Shown here: piece after piece, positions 25,485 to 33,724 of the stretch
Layout of the letters: the number at the start of each line of letters is the position of its first letter
Numbering within the stretch: position 1 is the first letter of the stretch
DNA from: Amycolatopsis sp. CA-126428
GTDB lineage: Bacteria; Actinomycetota; Actinomycetes; Mycobacteriales; Pseudonocardiaceae
Length of the DNA: 64,000 nucleotides
Direction of reading: 5' to 3'
NCBI RefSeq assembly: GCF_002904335.1
Contig: NZ_PPHF01000038.1
Span: forward strand, 1-64,000
Made by a program: the position numbers and the translations under genes
The notes under the pieces: model-generated
Told to the model about the DNA's origin: nothing
What the model saw: the letters and a program-made list of their open reading frames with translations, nothing else
Database searches by the model: none

Positions 25485-26876
25485 ATGACTTTGCGAGCCG
25501 CGACGGTGCGGCGGAAACCGGTCGCCGACCTGGTCGCCGAAGGTGATCATGGCACGTTGAAGCGGTCGCTCGGCCTCGGGCAGCTCACCACGCTCAGCAT
25601 CGGGGCGACGCTGGGCAGCGGCATCTTCGTGGTCCTCGGCGAAGCCGTCCCGGTGGCCGGCCCGGCGGTGGTGCTCTCCTTCGTGCTCGCCGGCGTCACG
25701 GCGATGTTCTCGGCGCTGTCCTACGCCGAGCTGGCCGGGATGATCCCGCTGTCCGGCTCGTCGTACTCCTACACCTACGCCACGCTCGGCGAGCTCGTCG
25801 CCTGGGTCTGCGGGTGGTGCCTGGTGCTCGAATATGGCGTCTCGGTCGCCTCCGTCGCCGTCGGCTGGGGCCAGTACCTCAACGAACTGCTGCGGCTGGC
25901 CTTCGGCTTCGCCATCCCGGACGCGCTCAGCCAGCCGCCGGGCTCGGGCGGTGTCGTCAACGTGCCCGCCATCCTCGTCGTCGTCCTCGCGATGCTCCTG
26001 CTCCTGTCCGGCGCCAAGGAGAGCGCGCGGGCCAACACCGTCATGGTCGTGGTCAAGATCGGCACGCTGGTGCTCTTCTGCGCGATCGCCTTCAGCGCGG
26101 TGCAGGCGAAGAACTTCACGCCGTTCCTGCCGCTCGGGCTGGCCGGGCTGAGCGCCGGCGGCGCCAAGCTGTTCTTCTCCTACATCGGCTTCGACGCGGC
26201 CTCGACCGCCGGCGAGGAGGCGAAGAACCCGCAACGCGACCTGCCGCGCGCGATCCTGCTCTCCCTCGGCATCGTCACCGTGCTGTACTGCCTGGTCGCC
26301 GTGGCCGCGGTCGGCGCCCTGCCGTGGCAGCAGTTCGACGGCCAGGAGGCCGCGCTCTCGCACGTGCTCGACGTCGTCTCGGACAACCCGTTCTGGGCCG
26401 GGCTGCTGGCCGTCGGCGCGATCGTGGCGATCTCCAGCGTCGTGCTGACCGTCCTCTACGGACAGACGCGCATCCTGTTCGCGATGTCCCGCGACGGCCT
26501 CGTCCCGCCCGCCTTGTCCAAAGTGGACGCCAAGACCGGCTCGCCGCGGATCAACACCCTGGTCGTCTCGGCCTTCGTCGCGGTCCTGGCCGCCTTCATC
26601 CCGCTCGGCAAGCTGGCCGACGCCACCAGCATCGGGACGCTGTTCGCGTTCGGGCTGGTCAACGTGGCCGTCCTGCTGCTCCGCAAGCGCCAGCCCGACC
26701 GGCCGCGCTCGTTCCGCGTGCCGCTCTCACCGGTGACGCCGATCCTGGGCGTGCTCTGCTGCGCGTACATGATGCTCAGCCTCGACGGCGCCACCTGGCT
26801 GGTCTTCGGCGCCTGGATGGTCCTGGGCCTGCTGATCTACTTCGGCTACGGGATCCGGAAGTCGAGGCTGGCATGA
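25485..26876 (+). CDS. APC-family amino acid permease (probable lysine uptake)
   Basis: The 463-residue integral membrane protein has about 12 helices. The APC signature begins at the first helix (LTTLSIGATLGSGIFVVLGE), and a later segment reads FFSYIGFDAASTAGEEAKNPQRDLP, typical of the cationic amino acid transporter subgroup. The ATG at 25485 is chosen; the frame extends 13 codons upstream without a better site. Its stop overlaps the davA ATG (ATGA), and davA overlaps davB in the same way. Import of lysine for the downstream monooxygenase is therefore the natural role. Specificity is inferred from context. Confidence 0.85.
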   Translation: MTLRAATVRRKPVADLVAEGDHGTLKRSLGLGQLTTLSIGATLGSGIFVVLGEAVPVAGPAVVLSFVLAGVTAMFSALSYAELAGMIPLSGSSYSYTYATLGELVAWVCGWCLVLEYGVSVASVAVGWGQYLNELLRLAFGFAIPDALSQPPGSGGVVNVPAILVVVLAMLLLLSGAKESARANTVMVVVKIGTLVLFCAIAFSAVQAKNFTPFLPLGLAGLSAGGAKLFFSYIGFDAASTAGEEAKNPQRDLPRAILLSLGIVTVLYCLVAVAAVGALPWQQFDGQEAALSHVLDVVSDNPFWAGLLAVGAIVAISSVVLTVLYGQTRILFAMSRDGLVPPALSKVDAKTGSPRINTLVVSAFVAVLAAFIPLGKLADATSIGTLFAFGLVNVAVLLLRKRQPDRPRSFRVPLSPVTPILGVLCCAYMMLSLDGATWLVFGAWMVLGLLIYFGYGIRKSRLA

Positions 26877-27616
26877 GGGTCGCCATCCACCAGGGCCCGC
26901 TCGGCGACCTGCCGCGGATCGACGCCGACCTCGTCGTCACCGCGGAGATGATCACGACGGGCTACCACATCGGCGCGCGCACGCACGAGCTCGCCGAACC
27001 CGCCGACGGGCCCACGGCCGCCCGGCTGTCCGCGCTGGCGCGGCAGACGGGCACCGCGCTGGCGTACGGCTACCCGGAAACCGACGGCGAGCACGTCTAC
27101 AACAGCGTCCAGCTCGTCGACGCGACCGGGCGGCGGCTGGCCAACTACCGCAAGACGCACCTGTTCGGCGACCTCGACAAAGCCTGGTTCACCCCCGGCG
27201 ACGAGGCCGTGGTCCAGGCCGACCTCGGCGGCGTCCGGGTCGGGCTGCTCATCTGCTACGACGTCGAGTTCCCGGAACTGGTCCGCGCGCACGCGCTCGC
27301 CGGCACCGAGCTGCTGGTCGTGCCGACCGCGCTGATGAGCCCCTACGAAATCGTTGTGGACACGCTCGTGCCCGCGCGCGCCTACGAGAGCCAGCTGTTC
27401 GTCGCCTACGCGAACCGCTGCGACACCGAGCGGGAGCTGACCTACTGCGGGCGGTCCTGCGTCGTCGCCCCGACCGGCGAGGTGCTCGCCCGCGCCGGCG
27501 CCGGGCCCGGCGTGATCGCCGCCGACGTCACGCGGGACGCCCTGGCCGCGTCCCGCCTCGAAAACACCCACCTGGCCGACCGACGGCCCGAACTGTACCG
27601 GGGAACCACCGCATGA
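26873..27616 (+). CDS. davA: 5-aminopentanamidase (delta-aminovaleramidase), nitrilase family
   Basis: The 247-residue carbon-nitrogen hydrolase cleaves 5-aminopentanamide to 5-aminovalerate and ammonia, the second step of lysine monooxygenase catabolism. The nitrilase triad is visible: Glu25 (TAEMITTGY), Lys94 (NYRKTHLFG) and Cys128 (LLICYDVEFPE). Similarity to Pseudomonas DavA, as I recall it, runs through YNSVQL, PARAYESQ and TYCGRS. The protein is about 17 residues shorter than that DavA, and the loss lies between the first strand (MRVAIHQG) and LVVTAEM, where other nitrilases have the first helix. Its ATG overlaps the permease stop and its TGA overlaps the davB ATG. Confidence 0.85.
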   Translation: MRVAIHQGPLGDLPRIDADLVVTAEMITTGYHIGARTHELAEPADGPTAARLSALARQTGTALAYGYPETDGEHVYNSVQLVDATGRRLANYRKTHLFGDLDKAWFTPGDEAVVQADLGGVRVGLLICYDVEFPELVRAHALAGTELLVVPTALMSPYEIVVDTLVPARAYESQLFVAYANRCDTERELTYCGRSCVVAPTGEVLARAGAGPGVIAADVTRDALAASRLENTHLADRRPELYRGTTA

Positions 27617-29304
27617 CCTCCGCCGTCCCGACCGCGATCCACCACGACGAACCGGCGGGCCGCCCGATCACGATGTTCGGGCCGGACTTCCCGTTCGCCT
27701 ACGACGACTACCTCGCCCACCCCGCCGGCCTCGGCTCGCTGCCCGCCGGGCGCCACGGCACCGAGGTCGCGGTGATCGGCGGCGGCCTCTCCGGCGTCGT
27801 CACCGCGTACGAGCTGATGAAGCTGGGCCTGCGGCCGGTGGTGTACGAAGTCGCCGAGCTCGGCGGCCGGCTGCGGACCGTGCGGTTCCCCGGCTGCCCG
27901 GACGACGTCGTCGCCGAAATGGGCGCGATGCGCTTCCCACCCGCGTCGACCGCGCTGTTCCACTACATCGACAAGGTCGGGCTCGAGACCACGCCGTTCC
28001 CGAACCCGCTGGCGCCGGGGACGCCGAGCACCGTCGTGGACCTGAAGGGGCAGAGCCACTACGCGCGCACGCCCGAGGAGCTGCCCGCCGTCTTCCGCGA
28101 GGTCGCCGCGGCGTGGGACCGGACCCTGGCCGAGCACGCGTCCTTCGCCGAGATGCAGACGGCGATCCGCGACCGCGACGCGAAGACGATCAAGCGGCTG
28201 TGGAACGAGCTCGTCCCGCGGCTGGACAACCAGACATTCTACGGGTTCCTCTGCGACTCCCCCGCGTTCGCCTCCTTCCGCCACCGCGAGACCTTCGGCC
28301 AGGTCGGCTTCGGCACCGGCGGCTGGGACACCGATTTCCCGAACTCCATCCTGGAGATCCTGCGCGTCGTCTACACCGGAGCCGACGACGAGCACCGCAG
28401 CATCGCCGGCGGCAGCAGGCAGCTCCCGCTGCGGTTGTGGGAGCACGCCCCGGAGGACATCGCTTTCTGGCCGGCCGGCACCAGCCTGAGCACGCTGCAC
28501 GGCGGCCGGCCGCAACCCGGCGTCGCCCGGCTGCACCGGACGGCGCCCGGCAACATCACCGTGACGGACACCGAAGGGCACATCCGGACGTTCCCGGCCG
28601 CGGTGTTCACCGCGCAGAGCTGGATGCTGCTGTCGAACATCGAGTGCGACGAGGCGCTGTTCCCGATCGACCACTGGACGGCGATCGAGCGCACGCACTA
28701 CATGGCGTCGTCGAAGGTGTTCGTGCCGGTCGACCGGCCGTTCTGGCTGGACCGCGACGCGGGCACCGGCCGCGACGCGATGAGCATGACGCTCACCGAC
28801 CGGATGCCGCGCGGCACGTACCTGCTCGGCGACGACCCGGACGCGCCCGCGGTGATCTGCCTGTCCTACACGTGGGCCGACGACTCGCTGAAGTGGCTGC
28901 CGCTTTCGGTGAGCGAGCGCGTCGAGGTGATGCTGCAGTCGCTGCGCGAGATCTACCCCGGCGTCGACGTCCGCCGGCACATCATCGGCGACCCGGTGAC
29001 CGTGTCCTGGGAGGCCGAACCGCACTTCATGGGCGCGTTCAAGGCGAACCTGCCCGGCCACTACCGCTACCAGCAGCGGCTGTTCACGCACTTCGTGCAG
29101 GACGAGCTGCCGGCGCGGTACCGGGGCCTGTTCCTGGCGGGCGACGACATCTCGTGGACGGCGGGCTGGGCCGAGGGCGCGGTGCAGACGGCGCTGAACG
29201 CGGTGTGGGGCGTGCTGCACCACTTCGGCGGGGCGACCGATCCGGCGAATCCGGGCCCCGGCGACGGCTTCGCGGACATCGCGCCGATCACGCTGCCGGA
29301 CTGA
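27613..29304 (+). CDS. davB: L-lysine 2-monooxygenase
   Basis: The 563-residue FAD enzyme of the amine oxidase family oxidatively decarboxylates lysine to 5-aminopentanamide. It resembles Pseudomonas DavB over its whole length from memory: ITMFGPDFPFAYDDYLAHPAGLGS at the N terminus, VAVIGGGLSGVVTAYELMKLGL for FAD binding, MGAMRFPPASTALFHY, GQVGFGTGGWDTDFPNS, DPVTVSWEAEPHFMGAFK, and FLAGDDISWTAGWAEGAVQTALNAVWG near the end. The related tryptophan 2-monooxygenase was considered, but the DavA partner and close match favour lysine. The downstream davT and davD genes for aminovalerate are not in this window. Confidence 0.88.
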   Translation: MTSAVPTAIHHDEPAGRPITMFGPDFPFAYDDYLAHPAGLGSLPAGRHGTEVAVIGGGLSGVVTAYELMKLGLRPVVYEVAELGGRLRTVRFPGCPDDVVAEMGAMRFPPASTALFHYIDKVGLETTPFPNPLAPGTPSTVVDLKGQSHYARTPEELPAVFREVAAAWDRTLAEHASFAEMQTAIRDRDAKTIKRLWNELVPRLDNQTFYGFLCDSPAFASFRHRETFGQVGFGTGGWDTDFPNSILEILRVVYTGADDEHRSIAGGSRQLPLRLWEHAPEDIAFWPAGTSLSTLHGGRPQPGVARLHRTAPGNITVTDTEGHIRTFPAAVFTAQSWMLLSNIECDEALFPIDHWTAIERTHYMASSKVFVPVDRPFWLDRDAGTGRDAMSMTLTDRMPRGTYLLGDDPDAPAVICLSYTWADDSLKWLPLSVSERVEVMLQSLREIYPGVDVRRHIIGDPVTVSWEAEPHFMGAFKANLPGHYRYQQRLFTHFVQDELPARYRGLFLAGDDISWTAGWAEGAVQTALNAVWGVLHHFGGATDPANPGPGDGFADIAPITLPD

Positions 29305-29394
29305 CCGTGCCCCGATCGTGTATTGGGCCGGCGGTACATCCGACATCGTGCTCACTACCCTGCCCGGCGCAACGGCCCGTGCGACGATGGGCGG

Positions 29395-30060
29395 ATGAAC
29401 ACCGAGCCGGCGCCGAGATGGCGAAGACTGGAACCGGACGAACGGAAGGAACAGATCTACGCTTGTGCGGCGCGGCTGTTCGGTGAGCGTCCCTATTCCG
29501 CAGTGTCCACTTCGGACATAGCCGCCGCGGCGGGGGTGGCGCGGGGGCTGATCAACCACTACTTCGGCACGAAACGCGAGCTGTACCTGGAGATCATCCG
29601 CCGTGCGCTGACCGTGCCGCGGCTGGCCGTCGAGATCCTCCCCGACGGGCCGCTCGAACTGCGCGCCGACGTCGCCATCGAGTGGTTCCTCGACATGGTC
29701 ACCAGCCAGGAGCGGATGTGGCTGGCCGCGATCGCGCCCGAGGGCATCGGCCGCGACCTCGAGGTGGAGCGCATCCTCGAAGAAGCCGACCGCGAATCCG
29801 CCGACCGCGTGCTGGAGGCCGTCGGGCTGTCCCGGCAGAGCGACCACGGGCCGGAGCTCAACGCGCTGGTGCGCGCGTTCGGCGGGATGGTGAAGGCGGC
29901 GGGCCGGGAGTGGCTCGTGCGCCGCTCGCTGACGCGGGCCCAGGTGCACCTGCTGCTCTCGAAGTCGCTCGTGACCCTGGTCGGCGAAATCTTCCCGGCC
30001 ATCCAGGCGGAGCCGCCGCGCAGCGAGCCCCCGGCGCCGCGGCAGGGCGATCCCGGGTAG
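29395..30060 (+). CDS. TetR-family regulator downstream of davBA
   Basis: The 221-residue regulator has an N-terminal HTH (RKEQIYACAARLFGERPYSAVSTSDIAAAAGVARGLINHYFGTKRELYLEIIRRAL, about residues 17-72) and a helical ligand domain. The ATG at 29395 is used; an in-frame ATG lies 72 bases upstream but adds no family sequence. It follows davB by 90 bases on the same strand, so it may sense a lysine-derived compound and act on the operon operator at 25407, which is inference. A terminator hairpin follows its stop. Confidence 0.87.
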   Translation: MNTEPAPRWRRLEPDERKEQIYACAARLFGERPYSAVSTSDIAAAAGVARGLINHYFGTKRELYLEIIRRALTVPRLAVEILPDGPLELRADVAIEWFLDMVTSQERMWLAAIAPEGIGRDLEVERILEEADRESADRVLEAVGLSRQSDHGPELNALVRAFGGMVKAAGREWLVRRSLTRAQVHLLLSKSLVTLVGEIFPAIQAEPPRSEPPAPRQGDPG

Positions 30061-30065
30061 ACCGA

Positions 30066-30105
30066 AGCCCCCGGCGCCACGAGGGGGAGGAGGGCGCCAG
30101 GGGCT
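30066..30105 (+). terminator. Terminator hairpin after TetR gene
   Basis: AGCCCC-C-GGCGCC (30066-30078) pairs with GGCGCC-A-GGGGCT (30093-30105), a 12-bp stem with one mismatch and a 14-base loop. It begins five bases after the TetR stop. Confidence 0.6.
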
Positions 30106-30168
30106 CCGGGTCAGTGGGCGAACCACCGACGCACGCCCACGGTACGCCGGGGCACTGTCAAGTCACTG

Positions 30169-30900
30169 TCAACCCGAGATGTCCGGATTGCGTAGTTCGT
30201 CCAAGCGGTGCGCGAGGCCGTCGAGGCACCGCCGGACCGCGTAGTCGTAGAGCTGCGCGTAATAGCCCGAAGCGAGGTCCGGGTCGCCCATCAGGTCGTG
30301 CATCGCCGCGCCCAGCTCGGCCATCCCGGGCAGGTCGGCCCGCTCGCGGTAGGTCGCGTACTCCTCGGTGTTGTCGATCCGCAGCGCGAGTGCGCCGTCG
30401 CGGTCGTCCTCCATCGCGACGAACTGGCACGCGGTCATCAGCAGCAGGTTGTAGGCGAGCACGCTTTCGCGGCCGAACCCGGCGGTCAGCAGCACGCCGA
30501 CGCCCGCGTCGATGGTGCGCGTGGCCGCCTTGACGGACGGGCCGAACAGCGCCAGCCGCCGCGCACAGCCCGGGTAGGTCCGCAGCACCGCGCGCAGGCC
30601 GGCCAGCAGCTCGGTGAACCACTCCTGCCACGGCAGCTGCCCGGCCGGCAGCTCCAGCAGCCCGACGACCTGGTCGACGACGGCGTTCACCACCGCGTCC
30701 CGATCGCCGACGTGGTGGTAGATCACCGCCGGATAGGCCTCGACCGAGCGGGCGAGCTCCCGCAGCGTCCAGTTGTCGAGGCCGCGCTGGGCGGTGAGGG
30801 CGGTGGCGGCGCCGACGATGCGGTCGGCCGTCAGCGCCGGCAGTCCCGCCGCGGCCCGTGACCGTGGACGCTGTCCCGTACCCGAGGATGAGGTAGGCAT
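30169..30900 (-). CDS. TetR-family regulator divergent from alpha/beta hydrolase
   Basis: The 243-residue TetR-type protein has HTH sequence ALTADRIVGAATALTAQRGLDNWTLRELARSVEAYPAVIYHHVGDRDAVVNAVVD and a TetR C-terminal helical domain. The ATG at 30900 is preferred; an ATG at 30921 would add seven residues. Neither has a clear ribosome site, so a leaderless start is possible. The 67-base gap to the divergent hydrolase gene holds CGGTAACCG, a short palindrome, and a GTAAC direct repeat that could be its operator. It likely represses the hydrolase gene. Confidence 0.82.
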   Translation of the reverse strand: MPTSSSGTGQRPRSRAAAGLPALTADRIVGAATALTAQRGLDNWTLRELARSVEAYPAVIYHHVGDRDAVVNAVVDQVVGLLELPAGQLPWQEWFTELLAGLRAVLRTYPGCARRLALFGPSVKAATRTIDAGVGVLLTAGFGRESVLAYNLLLMTACQFVAMEDDRDGALALRIDNTEEYATYRERADLPGMAELGAAMHDLMGDPDLASGYYAQLYDYAVRRCLDGLAHRLDELRNPDISG

Positions 30901-30967
30901 GGGGCGTAACGGTAACCGCATCGCCCGGGCCGGTGCCAGCTCCGCGCGGGTACGGCAGGATCGGGGT

Positions 30968-31834
30968 ATGGCACGCGCACAGGCCAACGGTCTCGAGCTC
31001 GAGTACGACACTTTCGGCGATCCGGCGGCTCCGCCGCTGGTCCTGGTGATGGGCCTGGGCGCCCAGATGATCACCTGGGAGGACGGCTTCTGCGAATTGC
31101 TCGCCGGCCGCGGGTTCTTCGTCGTGCGGTACGACAACCGGGACGTCGGGCTTTCCACCTGGCTCGACCACCTGCCCCCGCCGGACCTGGCCGCGCTGGC
31201 CGCCGGCGACCTGTCGAGTGCGCCGTACACGCTGTCGGACATGGCCGACGACGCCGTCGGGCTGTTCGACGCGCTCGGCATCGACCGGGCGCACGTGGTC
31301 GGGGCGTCGATGGGCGGGATGATCGTGCAGCAGCTGGCCATCGACCACCCGGACCGGCTGCTTTCGGTCACGTCGATCATGTCGACCACCGGCGCCCGGG
31401 CGGTCGGGCAGGCCGAGCCGTGGGCGCTCGCGCTGCTGGGGCGGCCGCCGGCCACCACCCGCGAGCAGGCCATCGCCGACAGCGTCGAGGGCTACCGGCG
31501 GCTCGGCTCCCCCGGCTACCCGGACGACGAAGCGTTCCTGCTGGCCAAGGCGGCGTTGCACTACGACCGCGCCCGCCACCCGGTGGGCACGCTGCGCCAC
31601 GCGGCGGCGGTCATGGCCTCCGGCGACCGCACGGCTCTCCTTCGAGACGTGCGGCTCCCGGCGCTGGTCGTCCACGGCGAGGCCGACCCGCTGATCAACG
31701 TGAGCGGCGGCAAGGCGACGGCGGAGGCGATCCCGGGCGCGGAGCTGGTCGTGATCCCGGGCATGGGGCACAACCTGCCGCGCGCGGTCTGGCCCGAGGT
31801 CGCCGACGCGATCGGCCGCGTGACGGGTAAATAG
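30968..31834 (+). CDS. Alpha/beta hydrolase
   Basis: The 288-residue serine hydrolase has the fold signature VLVMGLGAQMITWEDGFCELLAGRGFFVVRYDNRDVGLS, a nucleophile elbow GASMGG with Ser114, an acid in HGEADPLI and the His in GMGHNLP. It resembles the subgroup of esterase and aclacinomycin methylesterase-like hydrolases common in actinomycetes. The substrate is unknown. It is divergent from a TetR gene that probably controls it. Confidence 0.87.
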   Translation: MARAQANGLELEYDTFGDPAAPPLVLVMGLGAQMITWEDGFCELLAGRGFFVVRYDNRDVGLSTWLDHLPPPDLAALAAGDLSSAPYTLSDMADDAVGLFDALGIDRAHVVGASMGGMIVQQLAIDHPDRLLSVTSIMSTTGARAVGQAEPWALALLGRPPATTREQAIADSVEGYRRLGSPGYPDDEAFLLAKAALHYDRARHPVGTLRHAAAVMASGDRTALLRDVRLPALVVHGEADPLINVSGGKATAEAIPGAELVVIPGMGHNLPRAVWPEVADAIGRVTGK

Positions 31835-31914
31835 CGCGTAAAGATCGCGGGGCCGGGTGTAGGGAAAGTGTCCTGGGCCACGCTCGCCGTCGTCCCCGGG
31901 ACTGGACTGGGCGG

Positions 31915-32331
31915 ATGACAGAGGACTTCGGGTTCCCGTTCGGCTGCGTGGCCGCGGTCGCCGCGGTGATCGTGGCGGACCTGGCCGGAGCGACGGGCCA
32001 TCCCTGGTACGCGCTGGTCACCCTGGGCGCGGTCGTCCTGTCAGCCGCCTACCGGAGCTCTCCCGTGGCGGCGACGGGCGTGGCGGCGGTCGCCTGGGCC
32101 CTCCACACGGGCTTCGTCCTCGGCCGCTTCGGCGAACTCACCTTCGACCACGCTTCCACCCTCGCCGCCCTGGTCCTGGCCGCCGCCCTGGTCACCGGCA
32201 CCTTCGCCCGCGCCGTGTCGACCTCCCAAGCACGCGTGTCGACCTCTGAATCACGCGTGTCGACCCTTCCGGCACGCGAGTCGTCCGTCCGGGTGCGCGA
32301 GTTCGCCAGCCGGACCCTCCGGCTTCCGTGA
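31915..32331 (+). CDS. Small membrane protein with a repeat-encoded C-terminal tail
   Basis: The 138-residue protein has about four hydrophobic segments within residues 8-100 (CVAAVAAVIVADLAGATG, WYALVTLGAVVLSAAYR, AATGVAAVAWALHTGFVLG, TLAALVLAAALVTGTFA). After residue 100 the sequence becomes a seven-residue repeat (RVSTSQA RVSTSES RVSTLPA RESSVRV). This comes from reading through the 21-bp repeat array at 32215-32395. The original protein probably ended near residue 100 and the tail was acquired when the array entered its 3' end. No function is recognised. Confidence 0.7.
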   Translation: MTEDFGFPFGCVAAVAAVIVADLAGATGHPWYALVTLGAVVLSAAYRSSPVAATGVAAVAWALHTGFVLGRFGELTFDHASTLAALVLAAALVTGTFARAVSTSQARVSTSESRVSTLPARESSVRVREFASRTLRLP

Positions 32332-32395
32332 TCGGAGGGACGACACGCGTGATTGGCGAGTCGACACGCGTGATTGGGGGGACGACGCGTCAGGG
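32215..32395. repeat. 21-bp unit array in inverted halves between convergent genes (copy 2)
   Basis: Units in one orientation lie at 32215-32235, 32236-32256, 32257-32277 and 32278-32298, with a decayed one after. Units in the other orientation lie at 32338-32358 (GGACGACACGCGTGATTGGCG) and 32359-32379, with a partial one to 32395. The unit is the same as in the 24311-24435 array. It overlaps the end of the small membrane protein gene and reaches the stop of the convergent regulator gene at 32390. Confidence 0.85.
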
Positions 32396-33619
32396 ACGGG
32401 GGTGGGCGGCGCGGCGGGCGGCTGAGGCCGCGATGATGCGGGGCAGGCCGGCCGGGTGGAGGGGGTCGATGCCCGTGAGGTCGCGGACGCGGCGGAGGCG
32501 GTAGTCGACCGTGTTGGGGTGGACGTGGAGCTGGGCCGCCGTGCGGCGGCGGTTCGTGTCCAGGGCCAGGTAGGCGTCGAGGGTCTCGACCAGCTCCGGG
32601 TGCGCTTCCAGGGGGTCGAGCGCCGCCGCGAGGCGGTCGCGGGCCGCTCCCGGGCGGGTCAGCTGGTACTCCACCAGGACGTCGTCGAGGCGGTACAGGC
32701 CCGGCGCGCGGCCGAACCAGCGCAGCACGTCCAGCACCTCGCCGGTCTGCGCCGCCACCTCCCGGACCTCCGCGGGCGCCGCCGTCTCCGCCGCCGCGAG
32801 CACGGTCACCCCCGCCGCGCGCCCGGCCGCGTCCAGGACCGCGTGCCCGTCCGAAAGCCGGTCGGACAGCGGGAGCAGGACGAGCCCGCCGGGACCGTCC
32901 AGCGACGCCAGCACCCCGTCACCGCACGCCTGCTCGAACGCCGCCAGGAACCGGCGGAGCTTGCGGCGGACGGCGATCTCGGCGTCCACCCCCGGCGACG
33001 CCTCGTCGGCGTGCGGCCCGAGTTCGACGCTCAGCACGACGTACCGCGCGGGCAGCGTGATCCCGGCGCTGCGGGCGACGACGTCGACCGGGCCGCCGTC
33101 GACGAGCACCGACAGCAGCGACCGGCGCGCGGTGTGCTCCTGCCCGACCTTCGTCCGCAGCTCCTCCAGGTACCCCCGCGTCACCGCGCCGGTGACCGTG
33201 CCGACGAACGCCAGCACCCGGTCCGCGACTTCGAGGAGGTCGGCGACGTCCGCAGTGCCCGACGAAGCGGAGCCGACGGCGAAGATCTCCCGCGCGCCGA
33301 CGTGGTACGCGGTCAGCACCGCCTCCAGCGGGAAGCCTTCCTCCGCCCGCCGGACCGCGGACGCGCCGACCTGCCGCAGCTCGGCCGCGTTCAGCTCGCG
33401 GTCCTCGCGCAGGCTCCGCGCGAACGCCCGCACCGCCTGCCGGGTGATGCCCGCGATGTCGCCGGCCAGTTCCTCCACCGGCAGCCGCCGGTAGTCGGCC
33501 ACCTCCGCCTGGATCCGCGCGAGCACCCGGGCGATCAGCTCGGGCTCCTCCCGGGTGAGCCGCTCGTGCACGCGCTGCCCGCCGAGGGTGAGGTCCCCGC
33601 CGCACTTGTGCTCGGTCAC
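32390..33619 (-). CDS. PucR/CdaR-type helix-turn-helix regulator
   Basis: The 409-residue regulator has an N-terminal sensor-like helical domain (ERLTREEPELIARVLARIQAEVADYRRLP), a middle GGDEF-like CdaR region and a C-terminal PucR-type HTH (LVETLDAYLALDTNRRRTAAQLHVHPNTVDYRLRRVRDLTGIDP). Such proteins often control purine, sugar-acid or amino-acid catabolism. The GTG at 33619 is chosen because AGGGG precedes it and the family N terminus begins there. It is divergent from the secreted lipase gene at 33725 across 105 bases and may control it. Confidence 0.85.
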   Translation of the reverse strand: MTEHKCGGDLTLGGQRVHERLTREEPELIARVLARIQAEVADYRRLPVEELAGDIAGITRQAVRAFARSLREDRELNAAELRQVGASAVRRAEEGFPLEAVLTAYHVGAREIFAVGSASSGTADVADLLEVADRVLAFVGTVTGAVTRGYLEELRTKVGQEHTARRSLLSVLVDGGPVDVVARSAGITLPARYVVLSVELGPHADEASPGVDAEIAVRRKLRRFLAAFEQACGDGVLASLDGPGGLVLLPLSDRLSDGHAVLDAAGRAAGVTVLAAAETAAPAEVREVAAQTGEVLDVLRWFGRAPGLYRLDDVLVEYQLTRPGAARDRLAAALDPLEAHPELVETLDAYLALDTNRRRTAAQLHVHPNTVDYRLRRVRDLTGIDPLHPAGLPRIIAASAARRAAHPRP

Positions 33620-33724
33620 AACCGATCCCCTCGTTCTCTGCCCGGATTCCCAGTCAATCCCGTGACGCCCGGTGCCGATGGTGTCACGGAGACCAACAGT
33701 CGGCACAACGTCAAGGAGGACGGC

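Noticed and set aside
26873..29304. Indole-3-acetamide auxin pathway (tryptophan monooxygenase plus amidase)
   Set aside because: The same enzyme families are used, but the monooxygenase N terminus and internal motifs follow DavB, the hydrolase follows DavA (nitrilase fold, not the IaaH amidase fold), and a cationic amino acid permease is coupled.
27442..30126. Minus-strand frame of 894 codons across davB and TetR
   Set aside because: Shadow of genes with strong family matches on the plus strand.
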